64,000 nt of DNA from Capitulum mitella. Its lineage: Eukaryota > Arthropoda > Thecostraca > Pollicipedomorpha > Pollicipedidae. This document shows positions 24,940 through 37,790 of the stretch, one piece after another. The notes under the pieces are model-generated. The model worked only from the letters and a program-made list of their open reading frames with translations, was not told the origin of the DNA and searched no databases. The position numbers were made by a program, and so were the translations under genes. The stretch spans positions 21,889,398 to 21,953,397 of the forward strand of contig CP099841.1 in NCBI GenBank assembly GCA_030062745.1, read 5' to 3'. The stretch's first letter is position 1. Each line of letters begins with the position of its first letter.

Positions 24940-25265
24940 ACGAATCCAGCAGTGTCGCCCAGCCAGACAACTTCCGCGCCGGGCGCGAAGCTGTCGTCGC
25001 CGCGTTTAGGCGGAGGAGTGACGACGCCGGCCGTCACATTCATCAGTCCACTGGCTTGGTGGACAGTCGCTAAATCCGCCGCCGGAGGAGGCGCGTGCCG
25101 GCGGCCGGCCGCCGCTATCGACCCCGCGCCCGGCGCCGGGTTCCGTGTACCCGGCCGTGTCGCCGAATGTGATAGCTGCACGCCGCTGAATGTCCTGCGG
25201 CAGCTGGGTGTTTTGGTCCGCCGGCGGGTCGCGCCCAGCCGCGGCGTCACCCAATCGGCTTCCCT
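24940..25265. other. CpG-rich island
   Basis: About 320 bp of CpG-dense sequence, open in several frames on both strands, with no recognisable domain or splice structure. It could be a promoter island or a repeat. Confidence 0.4.
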
Positions 25266-26779
25266 TTCTTAGGTCTATCGGAGGAGACGCCCGTCTACTT
25301 CTGATGTCCGTAAATCAGGTTTATTTCTCCAAATACCGTGGCAGCCCAGCTTTCTCAGTGTGACAAGTCGTGTTTGCGGCTCGTATTGTGCAAAAGATGG
25401 CAGAAAACGTGTTGTAAAAAAAGAACGAGTGGCCATTACCCTGGCTCTAGTTCGAGTTTCCCAGCTACGTCGCTTGTCAGGAAGACATAGGGAAGCTGAC
25501 AGTTACAGACAGCTGTGAAATGCATCATACAATTCTCTGACTTTGAAGCCCGTCGACACATTCTGGTTACATCAGTCCTCTGTCTGGTACAATAAATTTT
25601 AGAGTGTCTTGGAAGAATGAGCAATGCAGTAGCAATACGGTACAACAAAGGATCGGCCAGATGAAACTTTAGAAGGATTTATCAGGCCACACCGGTCATA
25701 ACTTAAAGCGAGCTGATCAGTAACACAAACACAGCCATAAAACATTCAAATGCAAGATTTGGATGAATCGTGCAAAAACCTTATTGGTGCTTTAACATCA
25801 GTAGGACGGGGAATTAAGAAGCATTACATTCTGCAGTCAAGTTATTTCCGCAAGGAAAATGACTCCCTCTGGTACAGTTGTCTAATTGTTTTCAGCAAAG
25901 ACGATGGAGAACATTGCTTATTATTTCCGTGTTCACAACAACAGCGGTGTCCAGGTCTACGTCAGTGCAAAACGTCACCTTAAACTTAAATCCAAGCAAG
26001 AAAAATAATGTTTTGCCGTAGTTCTATCCTAAAATGAAGGTCAATGGGTAGCATTATAAACTTCTAACCTTTCATCTGATAGTTTCGCATGAACAAAAGT
26101 GCTACCTAAACGCGTTTATCGCGCAATTTTCTCATACCGAATAATTATGGGATTCCTCAATACAAGAACAAAACCTTGGCTTGTTACCGTCGCTATGTAC
26201 AAAATGAGTAAGTATGCTCAAGACATCCCCGAGCGTGGATCCAGGTAGAAAGCACGATACTCCCGTAAACTGGTTGCTCATGGTTAAAGGTAATGCTCCA
26301 TCTTTAACGGGTGTTCTAAGCTGAGATAGCCGAGTTGCATATTGTTTTTTAGGCCATTCCCTAATACGCTCTGTTTTTTATCACGGAGCTTCTTTTTTCT
26401 TCAAAAAAGCAGTTTTTCGCGAATTTTCGCTGTGCCCTATCCAGCAGCGTCCTACTTTTAGCTGTTGCGTGGCGTCATGGGCGGACACAGACCAAAAAGC
26501 GATTGCGAAGACCCATATTGTTCCCTTTCAGCGGAAAGCTGAAAAATATAGTTTTTAGCTAAGTGCATGTTTTATGTTTCTAGGCATGAGTGATGAAAAT
26601 GTACTCACTATTTTATCTGAGATCAACCAAATCCATTTACGGAACGACAGCCAAGTTGGAATATTTCCTTTGAAGCATTTAAATTCGTGCATGAAACCAA
26701 ATGCTACTCTTCCTCAAAAACAAGCAGAAGATGTCAGTAGTTTATTCCGTATTCTTGACAACTCGCACGTAAACAACAT
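25266..26779. other. Intergenic, no gene seen
   Basis: A plus-strand open frame from 26,574 runs into the next GC island but has no recognised family. Confidence 0.35.
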
Positions 26780-27085
26780 CTGCGCCCTGTGTTCCGGCGC
26801 GCGCCAGCCAGCTGCTCTGCTGGGGTGTCTCCGCGGCGCGGCGGCCGGTGACACCGGCGCCGACCACAGACCCGGATGCTCGTCTCCTGCCGCCGACCCC
26901 CGGGGACCTGTGATGCGCTTAGACTCCCTCTGCCCGTCTGTTTTCCGCGAATGGAATGCTGGCGCGTGACCCGAATCGGGAAAAGCCGAATGGAAGGACG
27001 CGAAGGAAGTTATAGTCGGCACCGGCCGCGGGACTCCGGTTATGGCGACCACGCCCCGGCGGACGCCGACCTGTCACGCGAGGTC
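26780..27085. other. CpG-rich island
   Basis: About 300 bp of CpG-dense sequence flanked by AT-rich DNA. Translations are low-complexity and overlapping on both strands, so coding use is not supported. Confidence 0.4.
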
Positions 27086-30000
27086 AAATGCGATGCTGCA
27101 CAAACCACGAGTGCATGGACTGTTTAATAACCCCCTATGCAATTATGCACAATTATTTACTGATTTAAGTTGATTGCATCGCTATGATCTCAAACATGTC
27201 GGAATAGCTGAAGTTGCTAATGATAGCCATACGTGTGTTATAGTAATGAATTATTCAATAGAAACAAATAACAAAAGTCAGACGCCTCCAAATTTCGTAT
27301 GGGACTGCTTTGTTACGAACCAGGCGCCAAACACGAACAGGTCGTCCATCGTCCAGCTTTGTTTGCACGAATGGTTTCGTGATCGTGTTCATGGACCATA
27401 TACATCCGCGTTCGCTCCATGGCGAGACCTTTCGTTTTTTTATTAAAAGTCCGTTGGCCATAAAGAGAGTTAAGCCTGTGTGATCAATGTTCATTGTGTA
27501 TCCAAATGCCGTGTACACTAGGGTGGTGGATCTTTGATGAGTTAGTTTGCTAAGTCCGATGACAGGACATTGACATCTACTTCGCTTTAGGCCCCATTTT
27601 TTAGTTTTTTCCCGTTGATGTGAAGTTATGTCCCCCTGTTTTCCACATGACGAAACATATGAAATCGCAATCTTGCCATCGACGCATTGCAGCAAACCAT
27701 TGTGAATAACGCATGTTTTATCTGGAAATGGCGCCAAAAGGCATTCTACTCAGAACACATATCGCAAATATTTCTCAAGCTGAGACTTTTACGATAAAAA
27801 AGAGGAACGTTGCAACATTGTCTTTCCAAATGAACGTTCCAGAAACGTTGGCGTCTGATTTCCGCCTTTGTACATAACTCAGAACGTTTAAAGTGATCGG
27901 GTGGGTTGACATGTTTTTCTATCCGAAATGATCTCAAAAGCTCAGGGTGCCGGTACTCACCTGCTCCCTGGTTTCTCCTCCTCGCTTGAATCTGCTGTTG
28001 ACGTTAGAACCACGAGCTAAAGCAGGACAGCTGGAGTTGGGTTAAAATAGGAAATCAATTCCGCATTCGATCCCATTTCGATCGCGGTTTAATTGGCATT
28101 GATGCGTTCATTTAACTCTCACAAACCTTTTACAAGCTCCTCTATACGCCAGAAAACCAATGCCTGTTTCCGGACTCCAGAAGAGAAGGTGGAATGCGCA
28201 TTGTACCAGGTCTGGTAAAATGCAGCCGTGATGACTAAAATTAAAACTAAAGCTGGCCTTCCTGATTCGGTACGGTGATGTATCCTATCCACTGTCATTT
28301 TTTATTCGGTTCGTATTTTTGCTACTTTGATTATTATTGTTATTCTAAAATTGGATTTAGAATCCATGGACCTATTACGGTCATTATCTTGGCTTGATGT
28401 AAACAAAGTCGCAAGTAGCAATAGCTGCTAAAGTTTGTTTCGCTGTTACAGAGGGATGACATACCTCTGTAGTCCCGTCGTTTTCTGACATACACTCCAG
28501 CCTCGTCGTATGTTACCTGCGAATGAGGAACCTTGGTGCATGGAATACCCGACAGAAGGTACAACGACACATGATACGTTTTCGAAAGCCAGTTACTGTA
28601 AGTGAGTATGGAAACTAAAGATTTGTGCAATGCTACGAAGCTCGACCAACAACGTTTAATGCAGCTGGCCCAGAACTTGGTTCAGAATATTTTAGCAGCA
28701 TTTCTGACCAATGCAGTGAAAAAACATGAAAGGACCTTCGTGTTGCGTGTTGCTGATGACATAGAAGTTCCTAAATGAAGTTTTGACCTGAGTGTTTTGT
28801 CAAATTTGCCATCTGAATGTTTCGCCCACGGATATTAAGTGCTAGTTTATTTTGTACAACACGGTAAGACTTTCCAACATAACTTTGGTTTTCTTGGGAG
28901 CTCTTATAAGCGAAACTTGCGATAGTCCTCATACATTACACAAGAGGGAATCCTGCTACAGGCATTTGCTGCCTCTGAGCATGCTCACTTTACAAATCAC
29001 ATCTTTGATCCTAAGAGACAAAGACACGGCGCGAAAAAGTCTGAACGTTTTGTTTTATTTTGTGACTATTTTGAAAGCAAATGACGTTTTTGGGCCTATA
29101 CACACGGCACGGAACAGTTGTCAAATTTGAAGGTAAATACGACATTGGCAATGCCTTGTTCATGCACATTTCCAGTCGATCCCTCCACTTCCTGAGTTCC
29201 CCCTGTGAACTGCAATGTAAAGTTCATTTACCCGTTGCCGAGTTGAGCCGGCTGTGGATGATGCTGTTACACAAGTAAATACACGGAGTGAATTTTGCTG
29301 ACCGATCCCCATGGCCGTGTGTGCAGATTGCAAGCGTTGAAAGCATCCTTTGTTTGGTGGCCTTTTCCCTCATTGTGCATAAATTAAGACGTACTTCAGC
29401 CTCAAAAGTTATGATTTCGATGCAAAACTAGCAGTGAGTTTACTATTTGTATTGGAGGACATTGCTGTACATCACGATTTCACCCGGAGGGTGCTGGAAT
29501 ATTTCGCCATCTTGTACTTGCTGGAGTGCAGTGCATCACGTCGCTCTCCATAATTCATCAAGCTTTGAACTGATTTTGGTTGTTTGAGCACAACGATTGG
29601 TTACTCTCAGCAATGCAATCCCGGGCATGCCATTTTTTGAACCTCAGGTGTATGCCTCAGTTCACAGTCACGTCAAAGGTCAATATTTGACCAATTTGGG
29701 GCGCACTGTTTTTGTATAAAAATCAAAAATTATAGATATTCTAGGCCCAACATGCATAAGCATGTATGAAGATTATGTAAATATATTTCTATACGAGAAA
29801 GGTGTTGGCACAGATCAAATTAGGTCCTACCTTCCTTAGAGCTCAATTGCACGCTAGTTTTACGTGTGCCTGATGTGGTGCACTGAAGTCCATAAACATC
29901 TTAACACCCCGCGACATGTCTCTAATTACTCGTATATTCCCCACTGTCTTCAAATAGCCTTCCACCAACAAATTCGCGACACAAATTGACAATATATTTG

Positions 30001-32327
30001 GAAAATTCCAGTTCTAAAACGTTCAGCCATGAAGACCTCGTTTAAGGCCATGGGTGGTATGCATTGACTTCTCACAATACTAACCACACATGCTGCAAGC
30101 TACCGGCCATTTTTCACGACTTGTACACCAATGAGGATCAAGCAAACTCGAAAAATTGTAAAACGCCATCAGTTTCTTGACATGGTTTTGATATGGTCTT
30201 GGATGATTTGACAACAAAGCCATAAAAATGCGCAAAATTAATGCACCATTGGTGCTAAGAATTTGACGACATTGCCTCCTTCGGCTTTGGAATTAAACAA
30301 CAGGGAGAGAACATGGGGACACTGGACACCCCAAGTCGCGTATTAACAAATTATGTTTGTCCTGCAAACGCCGCAGTCATTTACTTCTTAATTTTTCGGT
30401 GCAGCTGGGAAAGAATTATGCGAATAAAGCATCCAAGGATGGGTGTATCGATTGCGAATACGCTTGAACATAAATAAAAGCTCTACTACCCGGTGTGCAA
30501 GATGTGCAATTTATGTACATGCAATTAACACAAATAACAGTATAAACCGACATGCGGCTGACTGTTCATAGCATATTTTCCGAACACAAAGGCACTTAAA
30601 CACAATGCGCTCCAAAGGGCACGTAAAAGCACAAGCCTCAGGACCAGGGGAGTTTGCCTAAGACATTACAGCCCTAATTAGGTGGAAACAGGCATTGATT
30701 TTGTACAATGAATTGTTATTTCTTCAGCCTGCAGGACTGTTTATGTACATTGCCAATTTTACAGAAACAGTTTGGACCATTCTTGCCACAATGACCAAGT
30801 TGAACATTGCTGGCAAAATACTATGTGTGTGAAGCCGCATACAAAGACATTGCAGTCTGATGCAAGAATATGCCTTTTTCATTAACTCACGCTAGTATTC
30901 ATCTGGCCACCTTCGGCAACAGATGGAGCTCACATGACCCTCGGTCATTTCCAAACCTGGCAAGTGAAACAAAAATAAGCGTGTAGCTTGTCCTTTTGGC
31001 TACATTATCATATCTCGTTTAACGATTTCAACCAACACACTGACCTTACAAATACCTTCAGAGGAGGTCATATCATTGGGTCCTTTGGCAAGTGACCTAT
31101 GGAGCACTTTTGAGAGGACAAAAACCGTTTCTGGCGATGGAATGGGGCTCAGAATGTTAGTTTCCGATTATCTGATGACTATTAGAAGTTCAATGGAAGG
31201 TCAAAAGATCGGTGATCTCAGTTCATGATTTTGACCTAAAATGACCTTGGCCCAATGACATCTTAGCTAGATTAACAGTTGTGACAATGTCCCTCTGGAT
31301 TAACGACTAAGGGTATAAATGCACTCATGAGGCGATTTTTTGCAGGTCTGCTTTTGGTTTTACTGTAGCAATTAGTATTTTGATAGAGGGTTTGACGTCC
31401 AAAACTTTTCAGGCTAATAAACGCAAATGATGCATTGGTTCGCGGACATTCATTCGCCATGCGGCAGTTAGACGGATTTTGCATATTTGTGTCAAGCCGG
31501 ATGCACTGAGTGCACTTTAAGCTGATGAGCTTGTCATTCTTAATAACGTTTGCGTCCCCGACAGACTGTGGAGGGCAGTGCAGAAAACAACATATTCAAC
31601 AGTTATATCTATGGCCCTGATATATGGCACTGCTTCACGCGACCATGTGCAGGAAAGCCCTATAATTTCCGTTTGGCTTTGTTCCATCGTTTTTAAAAGT
31701 ATTTGTCTCTGGTCTTAATCACGCCATAGGTATTTTGATCCAGGTTAAGTGTTATAATTCATGTATATCGATATCGGGATCAGTTAGCGGAGCCATCGCT
31801 CAGTTTTATGTGAAATTTCGCACCAAGCCTATTGTTAAACGATGATTCAGGAAGCATCGGCTCTTTTTTGTTCCCTAACTTTTCGAAAGTTTGTTAAGTC
31901 GTGTTGGAAACTGTGAAAAAGGTCCCGCTTATCCTGCCGGCGTCGGGCTTCGTCTATTGAATGCGCCGCAGGGCATACCACGACGCATGCAAAAGACGAT
32001 GAGCTCGTGCTGACTTAATGAGTTGCAGTGAGCCGCACTTGACCAAGCTGACGGCCCAGTCCAGTATCGAGCTGAGAAAGCCGTCTCAGCCCTGTGGGGA
32101 TCCCAGCACAACAATCCATCTAAGGCGAGCGGATTTATTTTGCTTTTATGCGCCAGCTTTCAAATGCAATGGGTGTTTAGAAACAGCCTCGGACGGCCTT
32201 AGGTAGCTGTTTATCGGCTACAGTAATGTTTACAACTTGCCGAGATGTATTTCAGTCGCTAAATGCCATGAACCGGGCGAAATGGCACTTTCTGCGTTGG
32301 CTGGAGTGTCCTGATGCACAAAACGAC
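27086..32327. other. Long gene-free stretch
   Basis: About 5.2 kb of mostly unique-looking, AT-leaning sequence. The longest frame (minus, 27,255-27,737, 160 codons) has no family signature. No repeats, hairpins or exons could be supported. Confidence 0.35.
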
Positions 32328-33553
32328 TTAACCCGTCCCCGACTGGGGGGGGGTTGACTGCCCCCCCCTGAGGTTTTTCTGGGAGTGCGAGAGAACTAAC
32401 AAACACCGATTCACGAAACTTTGTGTACCTTTTGCTCCATCAATTTTACATCTTGTATCAAAATTTTGACCTCAGGTCACGTCAGGTGCCTAACCTAGGT
32501 CAGGTCAAACAGACCTATGTCAAAAAAAGTTTAGCGACCTCTAACTTTTTCGCAAAACAAGATATCTCAATAATACTTTCAGGGATTAGTGATCGTGATA
32601 GATGCAACAAATCTGCTATCTCAGATTTTTCGGAATTTTTGGGCCATTGACCTAAGGTCAAGCCCATTTTTAAGACATATCGCCATTTTTTCCGGAAATT
32701 GACGGAACATTCCATAACATTTTTACTGTGGAATGAAGCAGACATCTGGTCACCGTCATTGGGCAAAGTATCAGTGACTTCCAGCCATTGACCTGAGGTC
32801 AGGTCACGAATAACTGTAGTGGGCCAAAATGCACCACCGTCAAAATCGACGATGAATTACTCAGAATGGGTAGAAAATGGCAGAACTAGCGTGCGCAGAC
32901 GTAATTAATACCAGGAACCTCAAAAAGTTTGAAAAAGTAGCATATTTTGGAAATAAACAGGCTCTCGCGAATAAAGCTCCGCCAACTTTGTACATTGGCA
33001 ACTAATAAATTTTTCCAAAATTTAAGCACGAGAAACCATCACAAGAACCACAAAGATCAATAAAATTGACATAGATTGTCTTTTTTCGCGAAAATAAAGG
33101 AACGCTAAAATTAGTTCCCGTCAATTTGGTACCGCATACGGCCGCGGCGCACACTTCACCGCTGACGGGAGAATTACGGTGTCTTTAACTCAACGTTTCG
33201 TCGTATACATTGAACAAATCTGGGGGAATTAGACGTGTATCGGCATCCGCGGACATTTACTTGTGCGCTGGTGCCTTTACCTATGCGTTATTAGTCACAG
33301 TCCTTGAGATTCAGGCCATTTCTCGGTCTCATGCAGTCGGCTATGAGAAAACATATATAGGGCGTAAATTGGCTTAAATATTATCTAAAACTAAAAATGA
33401 GACCAGTTTCGAGCTCTACTCGTCACAGGCTTTCCAACGGTATGCTTATTTTTATCGTGCGACCAACCGTTCGCGAGTTAGAGGGGGGGGCAGTCAACTG
33501 CCCCCCCCCAGTCGCCGGTGTTCGGGACGGACCGACGGTCGTGCGCGGGTTAA
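32328..33553. mobile_element. TTAA-flanked MITE-like element, family B
   Basis: The element starts TTAACCCGTCCCCGACTGGG (TTAA at 32328-32331) and ends GCGCGGGTTAA (TTAA at 33550-33553), 1,226 bp in all. TTAA target duplication plus ends beginning CCC is the piggyBac-type signature. Just inside each end is a G-run/C-run palindrome around TTGACTG or CAGTCAACTG. The right end carries about 30 extra bases (33,515-33,545) between the tip and this palindrome. The interior is rich in TGACCT/AGGTCA (nine by my count in 32,461-32,820). There is no transposase frame, so it is non-autonomous. Confidence 0.78.
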
Positions 33554-34149
33554 ATTTCAGGTCGAATTAACCATATTTTTTCTCTCCCAAGAAGACGGTA
33601 GACAGTTTCAACGGCTATGTTGTCAGCTGGTCTTTTGGAATCTGTAAATTACCCGACCGTTTTGCCATCGGATTTGCAAGATGAAGGCCACCGTTTCATA
33701 CCACCCTAATTCGGTGCTTCATACTGGTGTTTTAACTATCTAAAAAATCCCTATTTTGTCCCTTGATTACGTTTGCACGAATGATGAAAGGAGTTTGTCA
33801 TTAGACAGGAACGAATCCATGAAGACTGCACTCATGAAATGGATACCACTGTGACATAGGCCACCCGAGTACCGTGCTTCATTCTCATGTTGCACTGTCT
33901 GAAAACCATTCCTTTCTCCCTCAACCTTCGCTCACCAGGGCGGCGAGGGGTGGGGGTGGGGTCTCGAGAACCCTCCCTCATGTTTTCTGAACATGGCACA
34001 AAAACGAGGAGAGCTAGACACTTAAAATCTCCAGTAGCTGTCAGTACGTCATTTTTACATCTTGGGACAAAATTAAAAAGTAATGTTGTGTCTGGCTGTT
34101 AATGTTGTACAAATAAAAAAAAAACAAAAACAAAACAATATAATGTTGT

Positions 34150-35480
34150 CACTGGCGCATTTGATATTTGAGCAGTGCATCTCGGGAGTTTAAGCGTGTG
34201 CCAGTCATTGTCAAAAGATACATTGACAAACGTTCTAATCCTGTTGTGCTGTTCTCTGCTGTTCTCACCTCTAAAATAATGTTCTAATCTCCAGTCCATT
34301 GTCTACAAAATGTATGTTCTCAGTTCTTCGGAAAATTGTCTGACCTGACCTCAGATCAACCGTTCTAAAATGCTGTTTTTGGTCTTTGCCAAAAATCACC
34401 CAGTACAGGAGACTTTTTGGATAAGAAAGGGGATACAGATCGTCTGATACGTCCTTTGAACGATGCAACATACCGTTTGTGACGTTGGTGACCTGAGGTC
34501 ACGTTAGTTGGTTCCAAATTCGAATGCAGGACAAAATGCGTATGAATTGCATTTGCCATTCGCATCCGATGATGCATGAAACGTGTACATTTGTTTATGC
34601 TCGTGAAGACTTTGAGATGCCATGACCTTATGTGACCTGAAATGACCTAATATCACTTCAAAGGTCACTTGTCACTTGGGACGCTGTATTATTCCATGAA
34701 ATGTTTCAAGGCAGCTTAAAGAGCTGGTTTCACGCGCTTACTTTAATCTGCCTTCGAAATGCCAACAATTAGTCATTTGATCTACGTTGACCTTGCATGA
34801 CTGCATAGACCGCAAGAGCTTTTGTTGTATTGATTCCAAACTGTTTTTATGGTCGCAAATGCGTTTCAATGCTTCGTTTTGTTCTGTGGCACCATGATTT
34901 TTCAAAAGAGACAAGCACATTTTACCTCCTATCGCCCTTGACTTGACCTGATCTGACCTGTTCTTGACTTCTATGCCATTCAGGGACACATTAGCATGAT
35001 TATGGTGGTCAAATGTGGTTTGTTGACATTCGTATCTTTGCCCAACCACGAAATACGAATATTGTAAGATCTGGCCTTAGATGACCTGATATGACTTTAA
35101 ATGACCTATATTCATTTATATATACATTCATATTCATTCAAAAGTTGCCATATCTGACCAAGCATCGCCATGGTGATTCCGAAACGTATGCTGGAAGCAA
35201 CGTTACTTGAGTGCCAGTTTCTACATAAATCAGTGATGTATTCCCATGGCTTTTAACCTGACCTGACGTGAACTGAGGAGTGACAAATTGTTTTTTGACA
35301 ATGCAAAAGGCGTTTCTGGCCCGTTTCAAACTATTCGGCTGCCACAACTTTTGACCGTCATGACGTGACCTTGTTTGGCCTCCTGCCATACTTGATAAAA
35401 TTTGACGAGCTTTTGACTGGTGCCACTTTCATCTCCGTAGCTCTCTTAGTTCTTCACATCATCGGGTTCCGTAAATCACC
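34150..35480. repeat. Dispersed element copy 2 (pair with 16.2-17.56 kb)
   Basis: A collinear diverged copy of the element at 16,200-17,560. It contains the 15-bp near-palindrome GTGACCTGAGGTCAC (34488-34502) and many further TGACCT hexamers, for example at 34,620-34,670 and 34,930-34,970. It follows the family B element after about 600 bp. Whether the two were once a single larger unit cannot be settled by eye. Confidence 0.8.
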
Positions 35481-36719
35481 CCGGGAAGCGAAAGGCGATT
35501 CGGACACCTTAGAGAGCGCAGGTGAAAATTTAGATCGGGAACATGCCTTACGCTTTTCGCGATTTTTAATGCAGCCAGCAGTCAAAGGAGCGGTATTCGA
35601 AGATCTGGTTACCACAGATATCCTTCCCACATCGTGTCTGTTTTGTATCAAGTCCCGGATTTCGTCAAAATCGAAATTGAGATCGGCGTCCATTGCCCCA
35701 GAGTAATAAGGCAACTGAATGCACCGGAAAACGGTGAGCAAGTCTGATGCGTACATGGTTTGATAACGCATCAAAATACAAAGCTGTACATCTTACACTA
35801 GGTGTTGTGTTTGTCGTCGCTTGGTACCACTGATTTAAAATTCTCTTGTCAACACACAGTGTAACAGATGGGCATCGAGACGTTCGGTCTGTATGGATCG
35901 CGAACAAAGGCTGTAGGTCCTGTAGCATGATACTTCCTACAAGTGGCAGCATTAGCATAAGCATCGCATCAGATCAGAGCTGTAAGGCGGCACAGCCAGA
36001 GACAGTATTTCCTCATAGCAACATGTCGCCAGCCAAATCGTAGCGTATTATCTCGAAAAGGTCTGACAGACTTAAGTGCCCGCTTGCCCGCATTGATCCA
36101 ACTCTGAAACTTTGACTTAAGATGCTTCCTAATGCTTCGTGGAAAACTCCACAGCCGGCATATTGGAATTTCGTGCCGTATATACCATATCGTTATTTTC
36201 AATATATATCGTTATATGCTGTATTTTGTAGATTGTCGTTTATGTATTATATATTTCCGACGATATTGTTATATGCACTTACTTGTCTTGAATGTACGGG
36301 TATTGTTAAATATGGTAGAGTCGAATTTTGTTTGACAATGTATTTTCGGGCTCCACCACAAAACTGGAGCTAAAATTATCCAAATTTAGTAGGACCACTA
36401 CCCAAGCTGTCCCATCGGCTGCCAAACCTTTGCCAGTTATGTAGCAAGTATGCAGCTGTACGTAGTTGTATTCATATTGTTTCTGTATATGAGTATACTT
36501 TTATTCTACTCTTGTGTAACCAGTCAGTGATTTTGCTTGATGCTGAAAGCTGTCCTATCGCCAGGCCATCAGCAAACCCGTCATTTGATCTTATTGTTAT
36601 TCTGAAATCCATTCGGGCGCTATTATTCTTCCTTCAAGAACAGCAGCAAGCATTCTACGCTACTACTGGAACTCACTACTCTTCCTGTTGGCTTGCAAGC
36701 GTCTCGGCTAAAGAATGCA
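35481..36719. other. Intergenic upstream of the candidate signal-peptide exon
   Basis: Overlapping open frames on both strands at 35,450-36,200 have protein-like composition but match no family I know. They may be decayed coding sequence of a mobile element. AT-rich DNA follows up to the CpG island. Confidence 0.3.
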
Positions 36720-37067
36720 GAAGTCATCCAGGAGTCTCCGTCCGGCTTCGGCGCCCCGCGGCGGGGCCTGCGACAGCGGCTGTGAACTTAAATAGGGCAT
36801 CTCCGGCGCGGCCGCCCGGGCCCGCGTCTGATCTACCCGGACTTTTGCAGGCGGCGTGACGGTGGCTGGCAGCCGGACAGACCCGCGCCGATCCGCGCTG
36901 TCCGCCTGGCCCGTGGCAGGCGCCAGCCTGAGTGCCGTCCGTCTGACTCGCGGCAGGCGCCAGCCTGAGCGGCAGCCGCCTGGGCCGTCCGACGTGCGCG
37001 CCAGACCCACCATGACGGTGGGCGGTGGCTAAACGGCCTACAGGTCCGCGAATCCGACGTGCCCGCC
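36720..37067 (+). promoter_or_regulatory. CpG island / putative 5' UTR of the Dpr-like gene
   Basis: CpG-dense sequence sits immediately upstream of the candidate first coding exon. GGCAGGCGCCAGCCTGAG occurs twice, 37 bp apart (36915 and 36952). A possible 3' splice site (ACTTTTGCAG, ending about 36,850) could define a 5' UTR exon. A six-codon upstream ORF starts at ATG 37012 and stops at TAA 37030-37032, which could modulate translation. The role is inferred from position and composition. Confidence 0.4.
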
Positions 37068-37146
37068 ATGGATGGCCTCTCGGAAAGCTGGCGGTGCTGC
37101 CTGTTTGGCTGGCTCTTCATCAACTACGTTATGGCATTCTCCAGCG
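37068..37146 (+). CDS. Candidate first coding exon: signal peptide
   Basis: An ATG in a strong Kozak context (CCGCCATGG) opens a frame that translates as MDGLSESWRCCLFGWLFINY followed by VMAFSS: a short polar start, a hydrophobic core of about 15 residues and a small-residue end. This is a typical signal peptide. The frame runs straight into a consensus 5' splice site, G/GTGAGT, at 37146/37147, leaving phase 1. Phase-1 introns after signal peptides are common in Ig-superfamily genes. The next plus-strand exons in the window (55,030 onward) have phase-1-compatible acceptors, so I infer this is exon 1 of the Dpr-like gene, with an intron of about 17.9 kb. It could instead start another secreted protein, or unseen small exons could lie between. 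Confidence 0.55.
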
Positions 37147-37616
37147 GTGAGTGTTCTCTTGTTCCTCTGCGTGATAGAATAACGAGGGACTTGCGTGGTG
37201 AGAAGCCATAGCAACCATTTTATGTTTGCTATCTTATCTTTAAATTTCCTACATTGCATGGCAATTGAAATTCTTGAAGATTCGATTTAAGGTGCTCTTT
37301 TTGCGCTTTTTAAGTATGAAATCCATGCCGCATGCACTACAGAGTTCTTTCGACGTCTTGCTTGTGTTTCCTTGCTTTCGCAAACAAGCAATATGTTTTG
37401 TTATATAGGAATTCACCGTGACCATTAACATCAGGTTTCTGGAGCAACCAGAAAATGTGTAAATACGAAGTACAATTGTGTTAAAAATTTGGAAACAAAA
37501 GAAAATGCTAGCGCAGGATTTAGTAAGCAATTGCATTCAACTTTCGTTGTGCTGCTTCTGTCTCCTGTTGCATACACTGTGCTAGCGCAATATTGCCCGA
37601 AACCACAGAAATCATG

Positions 37617-37668
37617 CAATAATAATAATAATAATAATGATAATAACAACAACAACAACAACAACAAC

Positions 37669-37704
<36 letters not shown>
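37617..37704. repeat. (AAT)n/(AAC)n microsatellite
   Basis: Trinucleotide run of AAT with an internal AAC block, inside the presumed long intron. The poly-Asn or poly-Leu frames through it are artefacts. Confidence 0.95.
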
Positions 37705-37705
<1 letters not shown>

Positions 37706-37790
37706 GCAGTAATGATAAGAACGAAAAAAACGTTTTGGTACATCCTCAAAATGTTTTTGCTAATCAGATAAGTACGACAACATCACACAT

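Noticed and set aside
27255-27737. Minus-strand 160-codon frame
   Set aside because: No motif, no exon borders and no similarity I can name; plausible by chance in a 64-kb window.
35454-36202. Successive minus-strand frames suggesting a decayed gene
   Set aside because: Frames do not join into one protein and no family was recognised, and plus-strand frames overlap them; mentioned only as possible decayed coding sequence.
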